A stretch of DNA of 64,000 bases, taken from positions 744,001 to 808,000 of the forward strand of contig CP084610.1 in NCBI GenBank assembly GCA_025917655.1. Reading direction: 5' to 3'. Source of the DNA: Chlorella sorokiniana. Taxonomy: Eukaryota > Chlorophyta > Trebouxiophyceae > Chlorellales > Chlorellaceae. A program made the position numbers and the translations under genes. Under the pieces are notes generated by a model. It saw only the letters and a program-made list of their open reading frames with translations. It ran no database searches and had not been told where the DNA came from. Of the stretch, positions 1 to 12,535 are shown piece after piece (the stretch's first letter is position 1; each line of letters opens with the position of its first letter).

Positions 1-1
1 C

Positions 2-944
2 CAGGCGCTCGGCACAACTGCGGAGGACCTGGCGGCCTGGCCGTGGCGGCAGTTCATCTCACAGCCAGCATGCAGCACAGGGGAAGCAGAGGAGGCCGCA
101 GCCAAAGATGCATCGCCACCGCCCTGCCTGCCTGACGGTTCAAGCCAGCCCCCGCGGCCAATGCCCAGCCAGGCGGCGGCAGCACCAGGGCTCTGGGCTC
201 CTGGCAGACGCGGACGGGCGGCCGCTGATGCAGACGCTGGGAGAGGCCAGCCGCCAGCTGGCCCCACATCCTCCCCGCCGACGCCGCCGAACAACCCTGC
301 CGCGGCAGCACCATCGGCTCAGCAGCGCGGCCGGGCAGGCAAGGGCAGGCAGACGCAGCAGGCAGCAGCAGGCAGGCTTCCATCTGCCGTGGACAGCCGC
401 GCTGCTCCTGCTGTTCAACGCAATCAACGCGGGCGCAAGCGCAGCAGGGCTGACCCGGCAGCATCTGCCCGCGTGCCTGCTGAGGACGCCATCCCCAGCA
501 GGCCCCTGGCTGCGGGCAGCAGCGCAGGCGGGCTGGGCAGCCAGGTGGGTGGGCCCAGCATGTTTGACGCGCTGTTTGGCGACCTGCTGGCCCAGCTGGC
601 AGGGCCGGCAGGGTCGCAGCAAGAGCAGGCAGCCACCGTGATGCCCACTGGCAGCACCCCCATGCTGCACTGCCACCAGCACACTGCCGGGTCAGCCAGC
701 GGCCGCAGCGACAGCTACCGCAGCAGGGGCGGCGACCGTGCCCGGGGCCGGTGGGGCAGCTGCCACTCGCAACAGCGAACCCAGCCTGCTGCTGCCGTCC
801 TTGCCGCCGAGCCAGCCCTCCCTCGAGGCGGCCCCTGCGGCGGTCCGCCTCGGCGGCCTGCGCCGGCCGCTGTCGCTGAAGGAGCGTGTGCGGCTGGCGA
901 CTGCGGGCTCAGTCAGCCAGGACTGCTCGCAGGACTGGCTGTAG
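2..944 (+). CDS. 3' end of an unrecognised low-complexity gene (left end outside window)
   Basis: Frame 2 is open from the left edge, so the gene begins outside the window. The visible part is rich in Ala, Gln, Pro and Gly, with one more ordered stretch around 560-610 (MFDALFGDLLAQL). A second plausible coding stretch lies in frame 3 from about 642 to the stop at 944 and ends LSLKERVRLATAGSV...QDWL. The change of frame between them implies a short intron or an indel that I could not place with confidence. I do not recognise a family and see no catalytic motif. The assignment rests on the open frame and on the ordered C-terminal peptide; it could be a disordered regulatory or RNA-binding protein. 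Confidence 0.4.
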
Positions 945-1131
945 GCGCCGTGCGCGCCCTGCCATGCTTGCCCCAGTGTGTGTGCCCTGACACAAGCCAT
1001 TGCCTGCTGTGTGGCTGGCCAGTGAGGTTGTTAGATCACAAGGGGTCTGATCACGTGCTGCTGAAAGGCGGAGTTCGTTTTGCACGGAGGCGCAGAGAGA
1101 GTTTGCAGGCCCCTAGATCACAAGGGCCGCG

Positions 1132-4100
1132 TCACCCCGTGCTCTGCGCCGCGCCGTGGTAGCGCTGCGCCGCCTGCAGCATGTCGGCCAGCAGGCAGCG
1201 CAGGTCTGCGTCGGCGGCGATGTCCTCCAGGCTGACGTGCAGGCGGTAGCGCCAGTAGTGCTGCGGGTTGGTGGGGTCGTTGATCTGCTGCCGCTCCGGG
1301 GGCAGTCGGGCAGGCGCGGCGACAGCGGCAGCAGGTCCTGCAGCGGGAACACCGCCAGCAGGCTGGGGCTGTCCATGTGCTGCTGCAGGATGTGCTCCAG
1401 CACCGCGGGGTGCACGCAGCCGGAGCCTCGCCTTCGCCGTTGAGCATCTGGAGGAGCAACGAGAGGGCGGGGGGGGGGTGGAGTGGCAAGACTCAGGGGG
1501 CAAGGAAATACTGGCAGTGTGAGGCTGCCCGATATTGCTGCAGCCTGGGTGGAGGCCAGCAGGAAGGGCGTGCACGTGCAGGAGGATGGGGCCCGCGGCA
1601 CCGCGCATGGCAGCCGCCTCGTGCGCCCCCGCCGCGCACCTCCTCGTAGAACGCTTGCCGCCGCTGCTTGTCCTGCTCCCACCAGCCGCGTGTGGTGGAG
1701 GTGTCGTGGGAGGAGGGGGAGGCCACCGTCATGTAGGGGTAGGCCAGGGGGTCGCCAAAGCGCGCGCCCTCCCCGCAGGCATGCGCTGTATGCGCAGGCC
1801 TGCCAAGGGGAGAAGAAAAAAAGGGGTGTGTCGTGGGGATGGTCAGTCGCGCATGGCTTGGGCCTGGCATGCAGAGCGGAGCAGCTACACAACAAGACCT
1901 GAGGGTGCTTGTCTCGTCTTCCTTTACCCGCAGCCCCCTGGTGCCCTGCCTGCCTGCCCCGATGCAGCCCACACTCCCACCCCTCTGTGCCCACCCACCT
2001 ATCAGGCCCAGCTCCTGCATGACGGGGTGCACGCAGGCTGGGATCATGCCCAGGTCCTCCCCGCACACAAGCATGTCGGTGGCCCCCATCAGCGGAGGCA
2101 GCGTGCGGTGCGACTGCTTGCGCCACAGCGAATCCTGCGGGCCACAAGGCGGGGAGAGCTCTGCGTGGCAAGCGGCACCCAGCCGAGCCGACCCTGGCTT
2201 CTGACGTGTGAGCGGCACAACAGGCTGGCGGGCTGCAGGGACCTGCACGCCCCGCCTGTCCCGCTGGGCCCCAGCGCCCCCCCCCCCCACGCCGCCACCT
2301 GTCTGTGGTGGAAGTAGTCGTTGTGCAGGCGCAGCAGCTCGTCCCTCCAGTGCTGTTCCAGGGCGGCGAAGCTGGAGGTGGTGTCCAGGGCAAAGCGCTG
2401 CGCCGACAGGAGGGGCGGGCAGGCAGCGGGGCGGCGCTGAGCGCGCACGCCGCACGGGCTGCGCTTGCTGGCGCAGCAGCCGCCGGTCTGTCCATCCCCG
2501 CCCCGCATTGGGCTCTGAGAACGTGGGCGACAGCCTGCTGCTGGCATGCTCACCGGGTAGAAAGCGTTGGGGTCCTGCGCGTCCCGCAGCAGCACCACGT
2601 TTTGCCGCAGCATGAGCAGCCCGCGCCGCACCGCATCCGCCTCGCCCTGGGACCCGTCGCCAGCCAGACAGCGACGCGCAGGCAGCTGCGCAATGGCCTG
2701 CTCGCTGCGCAGCACACGAGATGGGGCCAAAAAGGGAGGCTGTCAGGGGGGCCACTATGGCAGCTCTGCTTTAGATTATCGCAGGCACCGCAGTCGTAGC
2801 GCAGTAGCGCCCCACATCGCCAGCCGCATGCGCACAAACCACGAAATGCCTTGCTTGCATGCACCAACCCTGAGACACTCCCTCCAGGCTTTGCCGCCGC
2901 ACCTAGCATACATCTTGCGGAAGCGGTACCGGCCCCCAACCTGCTCCTGCAGGTACCGCGCCGCCACCTCGGGCGCCAGCTCAGCGCCAAACGTTTCGCG
3001 CAGCACCTCGTCGGTGATCCACGGCTCGCACAGGCGGTCGAAGTCCCAGATGCCGCGTGACTCCAGCTCCTGCAGGGGGCGTGGGCGGGTGCGGTGGGCA
3101 GGTGTTTGGTTGCGGACCTTCTGGCAGTGGCGCTGCTGTGTGGGGAGCTGGGCAAGGGAGCTGGGGAAAGGTGCTGGGCCTCGGGAGGGGGAAGCACTGC
3201 AGGCACAGCCAGTGCGACTCAAATAAATCCAGGAGCAGCTGGCGAACGCAGTGCTCGGAGGAGTGTGGGCAGCGCGTGCCCGCCTCACGTGTCGTGTGAG
3301 GGGCAGGGAGGGGCGGAAGCGGCCCAATATGCCGGAGCAGCAGTCTGCGGGGATCTCCCAGATGCGAAAGAAGCCAAGGATGTGATCGATGCGGTATGCG
3401 TGGAAGTACCTGCGGCGACAGTGCACGGCGCAGCCACCATGATGAAAGTTGAGGTAGCAGCAGGAGAGCACTTGGGGGTGCTCCTGGAATCACTGAGTTG
3501 TGGCCAACCGACGAGTACCACTTCCCCCTGCCTGCCCCTTGCTGGACAGGCGCGCAACTCCCAGCCCCGCCCCGCTCACTCGGCCATGTGCGCAAGCCGG
3601 CGGCGCCACCAGAGGCACCCGTCCTTGGCCATCTCCTCCCAGTTGTAGGTGGGGAAGCCCCAGTTCTGGCCGTTGGGGTCAAAGTAGTCGGGTGGGGCGC
3701 CTGGGGGCAGGGAGGCAGTGCAGGGCGTTTGAGGCGGCACAGGGGTGGAGGAGTTTGGCAACCCTTGCGTGCACACAGGCCGAGCAGGGCACAGGAGCCG
3801 CCACTCCTGCTGCTTCGCGCTGCTGCCCAGCGCCCCACCGGTGGATGCATCCATGCGGAAGAGCTGCGGGTAGAGCCAGGTGTCCACGCTGCACTTGTCC
3901 ACGCCTGCGGGACGCAGCAGTATGGCGCAGCCCTGGACCCGTGAGCCCCGACGCGCCTGCCCAAGCAGGCGCTTCCTCCTGCCGTAGGACATGACAGAAA
4001 GCGTCTTGGGCCCTACTCCGTTCCACCGCCCCCACCCACCAACCCACCAATGGGCAGGTCCCCCTTGAGCGCAACGTTGCGCGAGGCGGCGTAGCGGCTG

Positions 4101-6953
4101 GCCCGTGCCAGCTGGAGATGCAGGTGGTACTGCAGCCAGTACGTGAAGCGGATGCTGGGGTGCCACTCCTGGCTGGGGCTGGACAGGCGGTCCAGCATCT
4201 GCGACCACGGGGGGAGGCGAGCCATGCGTGCTTTTCAGGGTTTGACAGCACCCCAGAACATCACATCAGAACCAGCAGAGGCCAGGTCGGGGCAGCAACA
4301 AAGCGCACGTGTGAGGCCAGCGAGAGGGGCCCCTCCCCCACCTCCTGCGTGGGCTGGCTCAGCGCGCCCCAGCGCCAGTGCTCCCCCGTGCCAAACAGGC
4401 GGCGCAGCACGCGGAACACGGCGTACGGCTGCAACCACTCGCGGTTGGCGGCCTCAAAGGCGCGGAAGGCCTCGCTGTCCAGGTCGGCGGCGCCGCCTCG
4501 GTCAAACACCGCGCGCGCAATGCGCAGCTTGGCCTGCGGCAGCACAAAGACGTCGGAGGAAGGGGGCGATGCAGCGGCAGCTTGGGTTCTCCAGCAGTGT
4601 TGGGGACTCCTGCTCACGTGAGAGGGAGGCACGCTCCTAAGTGCACCCGACAGGCCCTTGCGCCCCAGCAGCTGCCGGCCAGCATCGGCCCAGCAAGCAT
4701 GGCCCGCCCCAGCCCACCTCCATGGTTCGCTCGTAGTCCACCCCCCTCCACCGCCTCCAGCTCCCGCCGTGCCGCCTCAATCTCCTTCTCAATGTCCTGG
4801 GGCAGGCTGTCTGCGGAGTTGGATGGAATGGTGGGATGGGCAGGCAGGGTGGTAATGTGAGACGGTCTGCATCGACCGATCCGCCGCACATGCAGTGGCT
4901 TGTTGTCGACGGCGGCGCGCAGGCTGGAGGGCCGGCAGCTGGGCTGCCCCGGCGCTCGGCACTCACCGGCCAGGGCCTGCAGGCGCAGGTAGAGGGGGTG
5001 CAGGGCGAAGACGCAGAGGGAGGAGTAGGGGTAGGAGTCGCGCCAGGTGCCGCGCACGCTCGTGTCGCTCACGGGCAGCACCTGCGCCAGCGGCGGCACG
5101 CGGGGCGGCAGGCGCACACGTGCGGTCACCGCACCGACGTCGATCAGGGGTGGCAGGAGGCGGCGGCAACGAGGGACGCGGCGGGAGGCGGGGTGCGCCC
5201 TGGGCTGGGCACGGCTGCCGCTGCACCCGCGCGCCCCACCCCTGCACCCCCGGCCCTTGCCTGCCCTCGGCTGGCCCCTCCTGCCGCACCTGGATAAGGC
5301 TGAAGCCGGTGGCTGCACAGATGTCCACCAGCTGCTCCAGGTCCAGAAACTCGCCCGCACCCACGCTGGAGGCGCTGCAGGGCGGAGGAGGATCCATGGG
5401 GGCAGCGCGGGCGGCAGCATGTCACAGGGGGCCGTTGGCGGCACAAGTCAAGGCAAAGGTGGCGGCGCCCTCAGGCCTTCTCCCAAAGCAGCCACCCGCC
5501 GCGCTGCCCCCAGCCGGACGCACCTCCTCAGGCTGAACACGGGCACCGCGATGCCGGCGCCCCGCCAGCGCTGCTTGCGGCGGAAGCAGCCGTCGAGGCG
5601 GGCGACGAGGGCGGGGGTCGCGCGCCCTCGTTGGCGGGCAGCGCCACCAGCCGGTTCTCCCCGCCTCCAGGTGCAGCGCGCCGTCGAGGCGGCGCAGCGC
5701 GTACTTGTAGGTGCAGGGCAGGGAGGCCAGGGGCACCCGCACCTCCGCCTCCCAGCACGACGGAGACTGCGGGCTCATGGCCAGAGGCTCCTGCCCGGGA
5801 GGGAACACGGGGGGAAACAAGGGGGTGGGGGGGTGGGGGAATTGCATGGTGTGTGTTGATGTGTATTTTATGTGGGCAGAAGGGGCCCCAACCCATCAAC
5901 CGAGCGGGCACGGCGCGGAAGGAAAATGGGGCAGGGGCACCACACCCCCGCCCACCTGCAGCTGCCAATTGCCCAGCTGGGCTGCTCCCCCAGGATGCAG
6001 ATGCCCTCTCCCTGCTTCAGCTCGCCGTCGCTGCGGGGGCGGGGGCGGCAGCGGGGGCAGCACTGAGCGCGGCATCCAGCCACTCATGAACAAGCGGCCT
6101 GCCTGGTGGGACCCACTTCAGCGGCCGCGCTGCCTGCAACAGACCGCCCTCAAGGCCCCAACAGCAGCCACTCACTGCACTTGGAAGCGCACCACCACCT
6201 CGCCGGCGGCCGGCTGCAGGCGCGGCACGCCCCGCCGCTGGCGGTGCACCGGTTGCGCCACACCACGCGCGCAAAGGCGCTGCGGGCCAGCACGAGCGAC
6301 GGGTGCCCCTCGTCCGTCCAACTCTCGTCCACATCCACTGCAGCGGCACGCACAGCGGGCGTGACACCCGTGCATGCCACCGCACCCGGGACAGCACACG
6401 AGGGAGGGGGGGGGTGGCGGCAGCGCCCTGCCGCACATGCAGTGCTGCAGCCCCACCTATCGCGCCATCCTCCAGGCCCTCTGGCAGCACCACCGTGTGC
6501 CGCTCGCTGGCCCACTTGAGCACCTCAAACGCCTCGCTCACCACCGCCAGGCGATACGTGAACTGGCTGACGGCGGGGATGGGCACCAGCCCCTCCCACA
6601 GCAGCTCTTCGCCCACGTGGCGGCAGCTCAGCCAGTGCGCCCTGGCGGGGTCCAGGGGGGTAATGATAAGGCCCTGCGAGTGGGCTTGGGCGGCACAGGC
6701 GCAGGTGCAAGCCCTCGCTCCAGCGAGATCCCGGCCAGTCCCCCCGCTCACTTTTTCACGTCCCAGTCGCCAAACAGGGGCCCATCGCCGCACACGGCGA
6801 CATGCTCCCCCACTGCGTCCAGTAGGATGTGCGGAAGCGCAGCAGGAGGGAGCCTGGTGGGCTGCTGCCACCCGCCAGTGCTGTGCTGTCGGGGGCGGCG
6901 GCAGAAGTCGGCGCTGCAGGCTGCACGGCTGCCATGCCGCCCTCAGCCTCCAA
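1132..6953 (-). CDS. DPE2: DPE2-like 4-alpha-glucanotransferase (GH77 with two CBM20 domains), about 14 exons
   Basis: Family role: a cytosolic disproportionating enzyme that moves glucose from maltose onto a soluble glucan, linking starch breakdown to sugar metabolism. The N-terminus (6,953 to about 6,460) has a CBM20 (LRFRTSYWTQWG, GPLFGDWDVKK); a second CBM20 follows (VVVRFQVQ at 6,180; DGELKQGEGICILG near 6,020; LGNWQLQ near 5,960). GH77 motifs follow in order: GTWRDSYPYSS (5,030), AYRIDHILGFFRIWEIP (3,390, nucleophile Asp), VCGEDLGMIP (2,060, acid/base Glu), SSHDTSTTRGWW (1,700, third catalytic Asp) and the typical C-terminus DPTNPQHYWRYRLHVSLE (1,250) to the stop at 1,132. Introns are short and GT-AG. 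The frame changes at short C/G runs near 6,807 and 5,659, probably sequencing error. It is divergent from the metaxin gene, with about 280 bp between. Family call is firm; exact exon edges are not. Confidence 0.92.
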
Positions 6954-7230
6954 CGGCTCTGCCTTCCGCTTCTTGGGTGTCCAGCGGCGCTGAATCGGTC
7001 CCAGACGTTAGGTTTGCGCTTGCTCTATTGTGCAAGTGTGATCAGGTGCACATGGGGCCGAGGTTTGGAGGCAGCATACAAGATTCGATATGCGGGAGCG
7101 ATCACTTGCTTCAGATCGAAGCAAGAGCACTGTCCCGGGCAGGTATGTGCCGTCAAGCAGTACATTCAGGCTTCAGTTCTCGTGTGTTTCATCGTGCTTT
7201 CTGAGTCTGTTGCTTTGGTTTGGTTACGGA
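6954..7230. promoter_or_regulatory. Shared upstream region of divergent DPE2 and metaxin genes
   Basis: The start codons of the two divergent genes are about 280 bp apart, so this stretch must hold both 5' UTRs and core promoters. It is less GC-rich than the flanking exons. I see no clear TATA box or named operator. Confidence 0.45.
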
Positions 7231-8849
7231 ATGTCAGAGGCATCTGCAGCTGTCCAATTGATTTTATACAAGCTGCCGCCCCGATGGGGCCTGAGCTCGC
7301 TAAGCGTAGCGTGTGTGGAGGTAGAGGTGCGCTGATGTTGATTCAATGTGCATGCTTACAATCGCCGAGATCAGTCCAGGCCTTGTTTTGGACTGCTCAA
7401 CCAAAGTTTTGCCCTGGAATAGAACCCTTTGCGGCTTTGCCTCTCCTTGTATGTTCTTTCAAAGTTGAAATGAATTTCGTCTGTTGTCTTTGACACCCAG
7501 GTGGCCTGCCAAAGACAGCTCGCCCACCGCTGCCGCTCCCGACCACTGCGTGGTTCCCACTGCGCAGGCCTACCTGCGGCTGGCCAAGGCCCAGTTTGCG
7601 GTGCAGGAGTGCAGCTCGCGCAGCGCCAGCCCCACCTCCCAGGTGCCTGCCCTGGACACCAGCGCGGATCTCGTGGGCACTGATGGGGCTACGGCGGCTG
7701 CGGCGCCGCTGGGCGAGAGGGCCGCTGCCCGCGCCATGGTGGACTACCTCCGCAGCAAGGTGGATGCGCGGGAACGGCGGGGCGGCGAAGGGGCGGGAGG
7801 CGGGCGATTTGGTTGATTTGGCTGCATTGGCTGCCATAGGAATGCATGAGCAGTGCGCCCCTCCTCCCCGCCATGCCCAGGTGGTGGATCTGGACAGGGG
7901 CCTGACAGCTGCGCAGCGAGCAGAGGCGGCGGCATTTGCGGCGTTGGTGGAGGCCAAGCTGCGCCCTGCCATCGCCCACACCACCTGGTGCGAGGCGGGC
8001 GCTTTCGCGCAGCACACCGCGCCCGCCTACGGCGCGGGCCTGCCCTTCCCGCTGTCCTACTTCGTGCCGCGCCGCAGCGCAAGGCGGTGGCGCAGCACTT
8101 TGCGGGCCTGAGCAGCAGCCAGGTGGGCTTTGCGCCAGGGGATTGGGCACGATGCGGAAATCGCTTGCTGCGTTGCCTGCGGCAGGGCCCCCGCGGCAGC
8201 GCCCTGAAGGCACCCTCTCGGCGCTGTCGCAGATCTATCAGGGCGCCGCCGACGCACTCGACGCGCTGGCGATGCGCCTTGGCAGCAGCGGGGGCGACTT
8301 CTTCTTCGGCCCGCGGCCCACCAGCCTGGACGCCCAGCTGTACAGCTGCCTTGCCTTCCTGCACGCCGCGCCGGTGGTGCACCCGCAGCTGCAGCGCAAG
8401 CTGGCCGGCCACCGCGTGCTGACGGCTTACGTGGAGCGCGTCTCGCAGCTAGCCTTCTCCGCCAGCGTGCCCGCCGCCGCGGACGCGCACCTCGACTGGT
8501 CTGCGTGGGACCAGGGCGGCGCAGACGACAAGTGAGCAGGGCCTGCCCTGCGCACTGCGCATGTCGCACGTGGGCTGGGTTGTGAAGAGGGAGATGAGGC
8601 TCGACCCACGCCGGTGTTCTTGCCTCTGGCGAGCGCCTTGCATCCCTGCTTTCCGCACGCTTCCCCTGCATGCCACCTCAGGTATTCCAAGGCCAAGAGC
8701 GAGCAGGAGAGCGAGCTTCAGCGCAAGGGTCGCCGCTGGCTGCTCTGTGCCGCGGCGGCCATTGCGGCCTATGTCTACCTCAGCGGCCAGTACCAGTTCA
8801 ACCTGCTGTCGGGTACGAGCTGGTTGACGACGACGAGGACGACGAGTAG
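7231..8849 (+). CDS. Metaxin-like outer mitochondrial membrane import protein, 5 exons
   Basis: Plant-type metaxins are outer-membrane proteins with glutathione-transferase folds that help beta-barrel protein import with the SAM complex. Exon 1 (7,231-7,319) starts at ATG and reads LILYKLPPRWGLSSLSVACVE. It joins in phase to exon 2 at 7,569 (AYLRLAKAQFAV...ASPTSQVPALD), the N-terminal thioredoxin-like part. Exon 3 (from about 7,881) has VVDLDRGLT and LPFPLSYFVPR. Exon 4 (from about 8,187) has TSLDAQLYSCLAFL. The last exon (from 8,683) has a C-terminal membrane anchor (WLLCAAAAIAAYVYLSG) and an acidic tail VDDDEDDE, as in plant metaxins. The exon 4/5 splice restores a Lys codon exactly. Frame changes near 8,070 and 8,815 look like single-base indels. 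An expressed true gene is the likelier reading than a pseudogene. Confidence 0.85.
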
Positions 8850-9173
8850 CGGCGCCCGCTGGCAGCCGTTGATGCTCGTCGTTCACCCTGCTACGCATTT
8901 ACAATGTTGCACGGCTCTGGTGTTGTGTTCAGCAGCAGCTGAAAGTCTCTGCAGTATGCACCAGGTTGCAGCCCTCATAGTCGTACGGGCAAAGCAGAAG
9001 CTGCTTGGGGTGTGAATCTGATGCGCACGCGATGCACCCGCAAGGCGCCTGGTCACCCTGTGCTGGCTCACGCTTGGCTTGCTTCAAGCTGTGCCAATTG
9101 CCGTAACTCGGTAGCTCCGTGCTCTTTCGATTGAACCCCGCCTATCTCGCCACCTTTGAAGCCTGCCCTGAAC
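8850..9173. other. Intergenic stretch with no recognised feature
   Basis: About 320 bp between the metaxin stop and the next start. It must hold a 3' UTR and the promoter of the following gene. I see no repeat, RNA gene or strong motif. Confidence 0.4.
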
Positions 9174-9739
9174 ATGGCAGCCTGCGGCTGGAGCTTTCGT
9201 GCGGGCCTAAGCTTGCACGGCAGTGCCCGCGTGCATTTGAAATGGGGCAGGTGTAGCTATCAGCCCGTACAGCGCGCCAGACTGCACGTGCGGGCAGCGG
9301 GAGGAGAAACCGAGCCTGACCTTTCTAAGCAGTTCAGCGAGTTTAAGAAGCGCATGAAGGCCTCCATGCCCGAAGTAGAGCAGCGCACAATCACGGCACC
9401 TCCCCCAGGTGCAGCCCACCTTGCCCCCTTCCCGCCTGCGCCGGCGGTTCACACTACCACACAAGCAGCCTGTTGGGGCCTGCCAAAACAAGCTGACAAT
9501 GTCTGCTTCACACCTTTCATTGCCCTCCTGCCCTCAGGTTCTCGGCCACACGCAGCGCAGATTGGAACTCAGGTCCCACCGCCGACAAGCTGCGCCAGCA
9601 GGAGCGCGCCGCGCTGGATGCTTGGACTCAGGAGCGCTTCATGCAGCTTGCGGCGGTGGGCACCATGGCTTTGGTGCTGGTGCTGCTCTTTGCAGCAGGT
9701 GGGCCGCCCTCCGACGCACGCTGCACTTTGCCCTGGTGC
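9174..9739 (+). CDS. Small plastid-like single-pass membrane protein, unrecognised
   Basis: The start is the ATG at 9,174. The first about 40 residues are rich in Ser, Arg and Ala with few acidic residues (MAACGWSFRAGLSLHG...VRAAGG), like a plastid transit peptide. A charged helix follows (FSEFKKRMKASMPEVEQ). After an intron (about 9,409-9,537) comes a second conserved-looking segment (WNSGPTADKLRQQERAALDAW) and a membrane helix (LAAVGTMALVLVLLFAA). The two exons are in register only if one C is added to the C-run at the exon 1 end, near 9,405. The C-terminus is uncertain: without a further splice the stop is at 9,739, while a GT-AG intron to about 9,778 would extend it. I do not recognise the family. 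A thylakoid or envelope protein is inference. Confidence 0.55.
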
Positions 9740-10091
9740 TGACCAGTGCAGTTGCATGTGATGTGATTGTCTTCCAGTGATCCATGGTGCATGCTTCATT
9801 TCCATTGAGAGCATCACGCGTTACAGAACTGCGACTGTACATTACAACCAGGGACGCCGCCCATTTCAGACACATTTCTGTCGATCTAATCTGCATGATT
9901 TGTTTTTCTGAGCAATAGCAACAGAAGTGTAAAAGGTTTTCTTGCACATGTACAAGGGAACGTTTTGGTATCGAACGCTGTGGCTGGACAGCAGGCTATC
10001 AGTAGCAAACGGGAGCTGTGAGGGAAGGATGGAGCGAGCAAAGATCACGTGGTTGTGGCGGGACAGCTGGATGATGACGACGTAGGGGTCA
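9740..10091. other. Region between convergent 3' ends
   Basis: About 350 bp between the small membrane protein and the E2F stop, two convergent genes. It is AT-richer than its surroundings and fits 3' UTRs. A possible extra terminal exon of the upstream gene (after an AG at 9,778) lies here. Nothing else seen. Confidence 0.35.
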
Positions 10092-12043
10092 TCACAGACT
10101 GAGACCCGCAGAGCCGTGCGGGTCCTTGAACAGGTCTGCCAGCGCGGGGAACATGCTGCCGGCACCAGCACCGCCAGCCTCCCAAACCACACGTCCGACA
10201 CGTCCAGCCGCAGCAGCGCCCGGCGACGCCTGCAGGCACGAAGAAGCCCGGTTGTGAGGCTGCAGCAAGCAGGTAGTTGTGGGGCAGACAGGTGGGCACA
10301 GCTGGCGCGGTGAACAGGCAGCGCAGCGCGGCAGTCAGCATGCCTGAGCTTGAAGCGCCGGAGACAGGCGCGGCGACTTGCGGCTGCCGGTGCCTCCGCC
10401 GCTGCCCGCAAGCCCCTCCCCGCTTAGGGCCAGCCCGCCGCTGTGTGCCGGCATTTGCAGGGTGGTTGCCGGGGTGGCGGGATGCCGGCGGCGCCGCCGT
10501 GCAGCATGGAGAGGAAGGGGAGGGCTGGGGAGATGCCCATGGGAGGCCCCACCTCCCACAGCATGCCCGCGTCGGGCGATGGCGCCGCCGCTGGCAGCTG
10601 CCCCAGCAGAGGCGGCGGCGGCGAGGCCGCCTCCCGCATGGCATCCACCTCATCAGCCCCCACCGCGCCGCTCCCCTCGCCCATGCCGCCGCCACGAGCC
10701 GCAGAGCCCGTGCCCCCGCCCTGGTCTGCCGCCGCTGCCGCCGTCGGCGATATGCGCGTCGCTTCAGCGGTGCCGTCGCCGCCCTGCAGCGGCCGCGCCA
10801 GGAATTTCCACACCTCGATCGGCTCGCGCTCGCTCCTGATGATGACCCTGCAGGCCGAGAGTTAGGGAGGCCGATGGCAGCAGGGCAAAGGTAGAGGGCA
10901 TGGTTTGCACTTGGTGGCCCGCCGATGATGGACACATCGGCAGCAGGCAGGCTCACAGGGGCGATGCAGGCCGCTAGCGCAGGAGCTCGACCGGCCCGCG
11001 GCTCCCCGCGCGGCTGCGCACCTGTACCGCCGCTTGTCTGGCCCCGCCCCGCGGTGTGGCCCTCTGGCACCTCCAGCGTGGTGCCCTGCGGGGCCAGCAC
11101 CGCCACCACCTGGTCCGAGGCGGCCATGGGGGCAGCGCCATCACGTCGGCGTCGGTGACGTAGAGGCGCGCGCGGTTGAGTGCGTGGTCGGTCATGCGCC
11201 GCATGGCCCCCACACCGCCCCCAGCTGCGAGTCAAGCTCCTCCTCCGCTGCGCGCTCAGCGTCCAGCTGGCGCTGCAGCGCAGAGGTGGGGCCTCCCTCG
11301 CCGGCGTCGCCGCCACCGCCTGCGGGGCCGGGCGAAGCGAGCGCGGCGGGTTTGGCAGTTGAGGTCAATGCACCGCCCCAAAAGCGCATCACAACATGTG
11401 GTGAGCACAGCGGAAGAGCCTAGGCGGACCCACCTGCTGCATCTCTGCCGGCGTCGACGCCATCGGGCGCCTGAGGCGCGCCCTGCTGCGGCGTGGTGAA
11501 CTGCACATTGTTCTTGCCGCACTTGCCGATGAGGCCGATGCCCTCTAGCACGTTTGTGATGTCGTAGATGCGCCGCTTCTGCACTTGCAGCGCCTCGGCG
11601 GCCTTGTTCAGGTCCAGCACCCCTCCCTCCGCCTCATCCATCAGCCCGATGAACTTGCGGGTCAGCAGGCCCAGGCTTGAGTCGTAGCGGCAGCCTGCAG
11701 GCGCGGGACAGCACCACGTGCATGTTGGGGGAGGACTTGGCGGGAAGGTCATTCTGTGGTGCGCAGGCCACAAAGTGCCCCACTGTTGAATAGCGTGCAG
11801 GGTACCGCGAAAACCGCCGGCGCGCAAGCCGCACGCACCCGTAGCCTGGGTACCGCCCGCGGCTGCCGTGGTGGTCTTGGCAGGCGACCGCGAGTACATG
11901 CCCTGTGTACTTCGCCTGCCACGGCGAGCCGCCACCGAACCAGTCTCCTCCTGCACCGTGTCAGGCAGACACCCGCCGCAAGCGTCAGCAGGCGGGAGGT
12001 GGACAGGAGCCGCATCCTTGCAGACGGCAGGGCGCGTTGCCAA
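10092..12043 (-). CDS. E2F-family cell-cycle transcription factor
   Basis: E2F binds promoters of S-phase genes as a dimer with DP and is restrained by retinoblastoma protein. The winged-helix DNA-binding domain lies around 11,690-11,500: [15 protein letters not shown], then [19 protein letters not shown] and GKNNVQ. Next come a leucine-zipper-like helix ([18 protein letters not shown], near 11,270) and the marked box ([31 protein letters not shown] near 11,100). The C-terminal third is Ala/Gly-rich and ends with SDVWFG near 10,190, similar in style to an Rb-binding acidic/aromatic motif, then [20 protein letters not shown] to a stop at 10,092. Joining the last two needs one extra G in the run near 10,181. 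The true start was not resolved; the N-terminal exon reaches at least 12,043 and may extend upstream. The [12 protein letters not shown] motif separates it from DP. Confidence 0.85.
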
Positions 12044-12535
12044 GCCTGATGCACTTGGGGCAATGTCCCCACCTGCTCGGCTTCATCCTCGTCTGGACTG
12101 GGCTGCAGCAGGGCAAGGGTGAGAAGGGCTTTGGTGGGTGTGGCTGGCAGGACCCGGTAGAGGCCGCGTGGGGCCACGCAGCACTTTCCCGGCTATTGAG
12201 TCTTTAAAATGGCCCACCTGGCGCGGAGCTCTCCTGGCGCGCCCCATATCGGAGGGCCAGAGCCCTGCTGGAGCCCTGCGCAGGACTGTGGGCAATCTTA
12301 AACGCAAATGCAGGATATGCAAGGGGATACTAATGTGCAAGGGCAGCGTTTCTCGCCTGAAACTGAGCCTCTGCGGTACAGCTTGCACGGAGCATCTTGC
12401 GAGCGAGAATGCATTTCTTGCAGGTCATCACATGGAGAACGGTCCCAATTGAAGCACAAACTACTGTCTGGACTTGCACTTCGCCAGCCAGCCCATGACC
12501 CAGCCCTGTGAACCATGAGGCACTTTCACAGCTTC
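12044..12535. promoter_or_regulatory. Divergent upstream region of E2F and hexosaminidase
   Basis: About 490 bp between two divergent genes. Part may still be 5' coding or UTR sequence of E2F. An AT-rich patch at 12,200-12,210 (TCTTTAAAATGG) could act as a core promoter for either gene. No tandem motif seen. Confidence 0.35.

Noticed and set aside
1113-2495. Long minus-strand ORF of 460 codons
   Set aside because: It runs through several introns of the DPE2 gene and only partly uses the right frame; the true gene is spliced.
10924-11423. Plus-strand ORFs across the E2F region
   Set aside because: They are antisense to the E2F dimerisation domain exons and have no recognisable domains.
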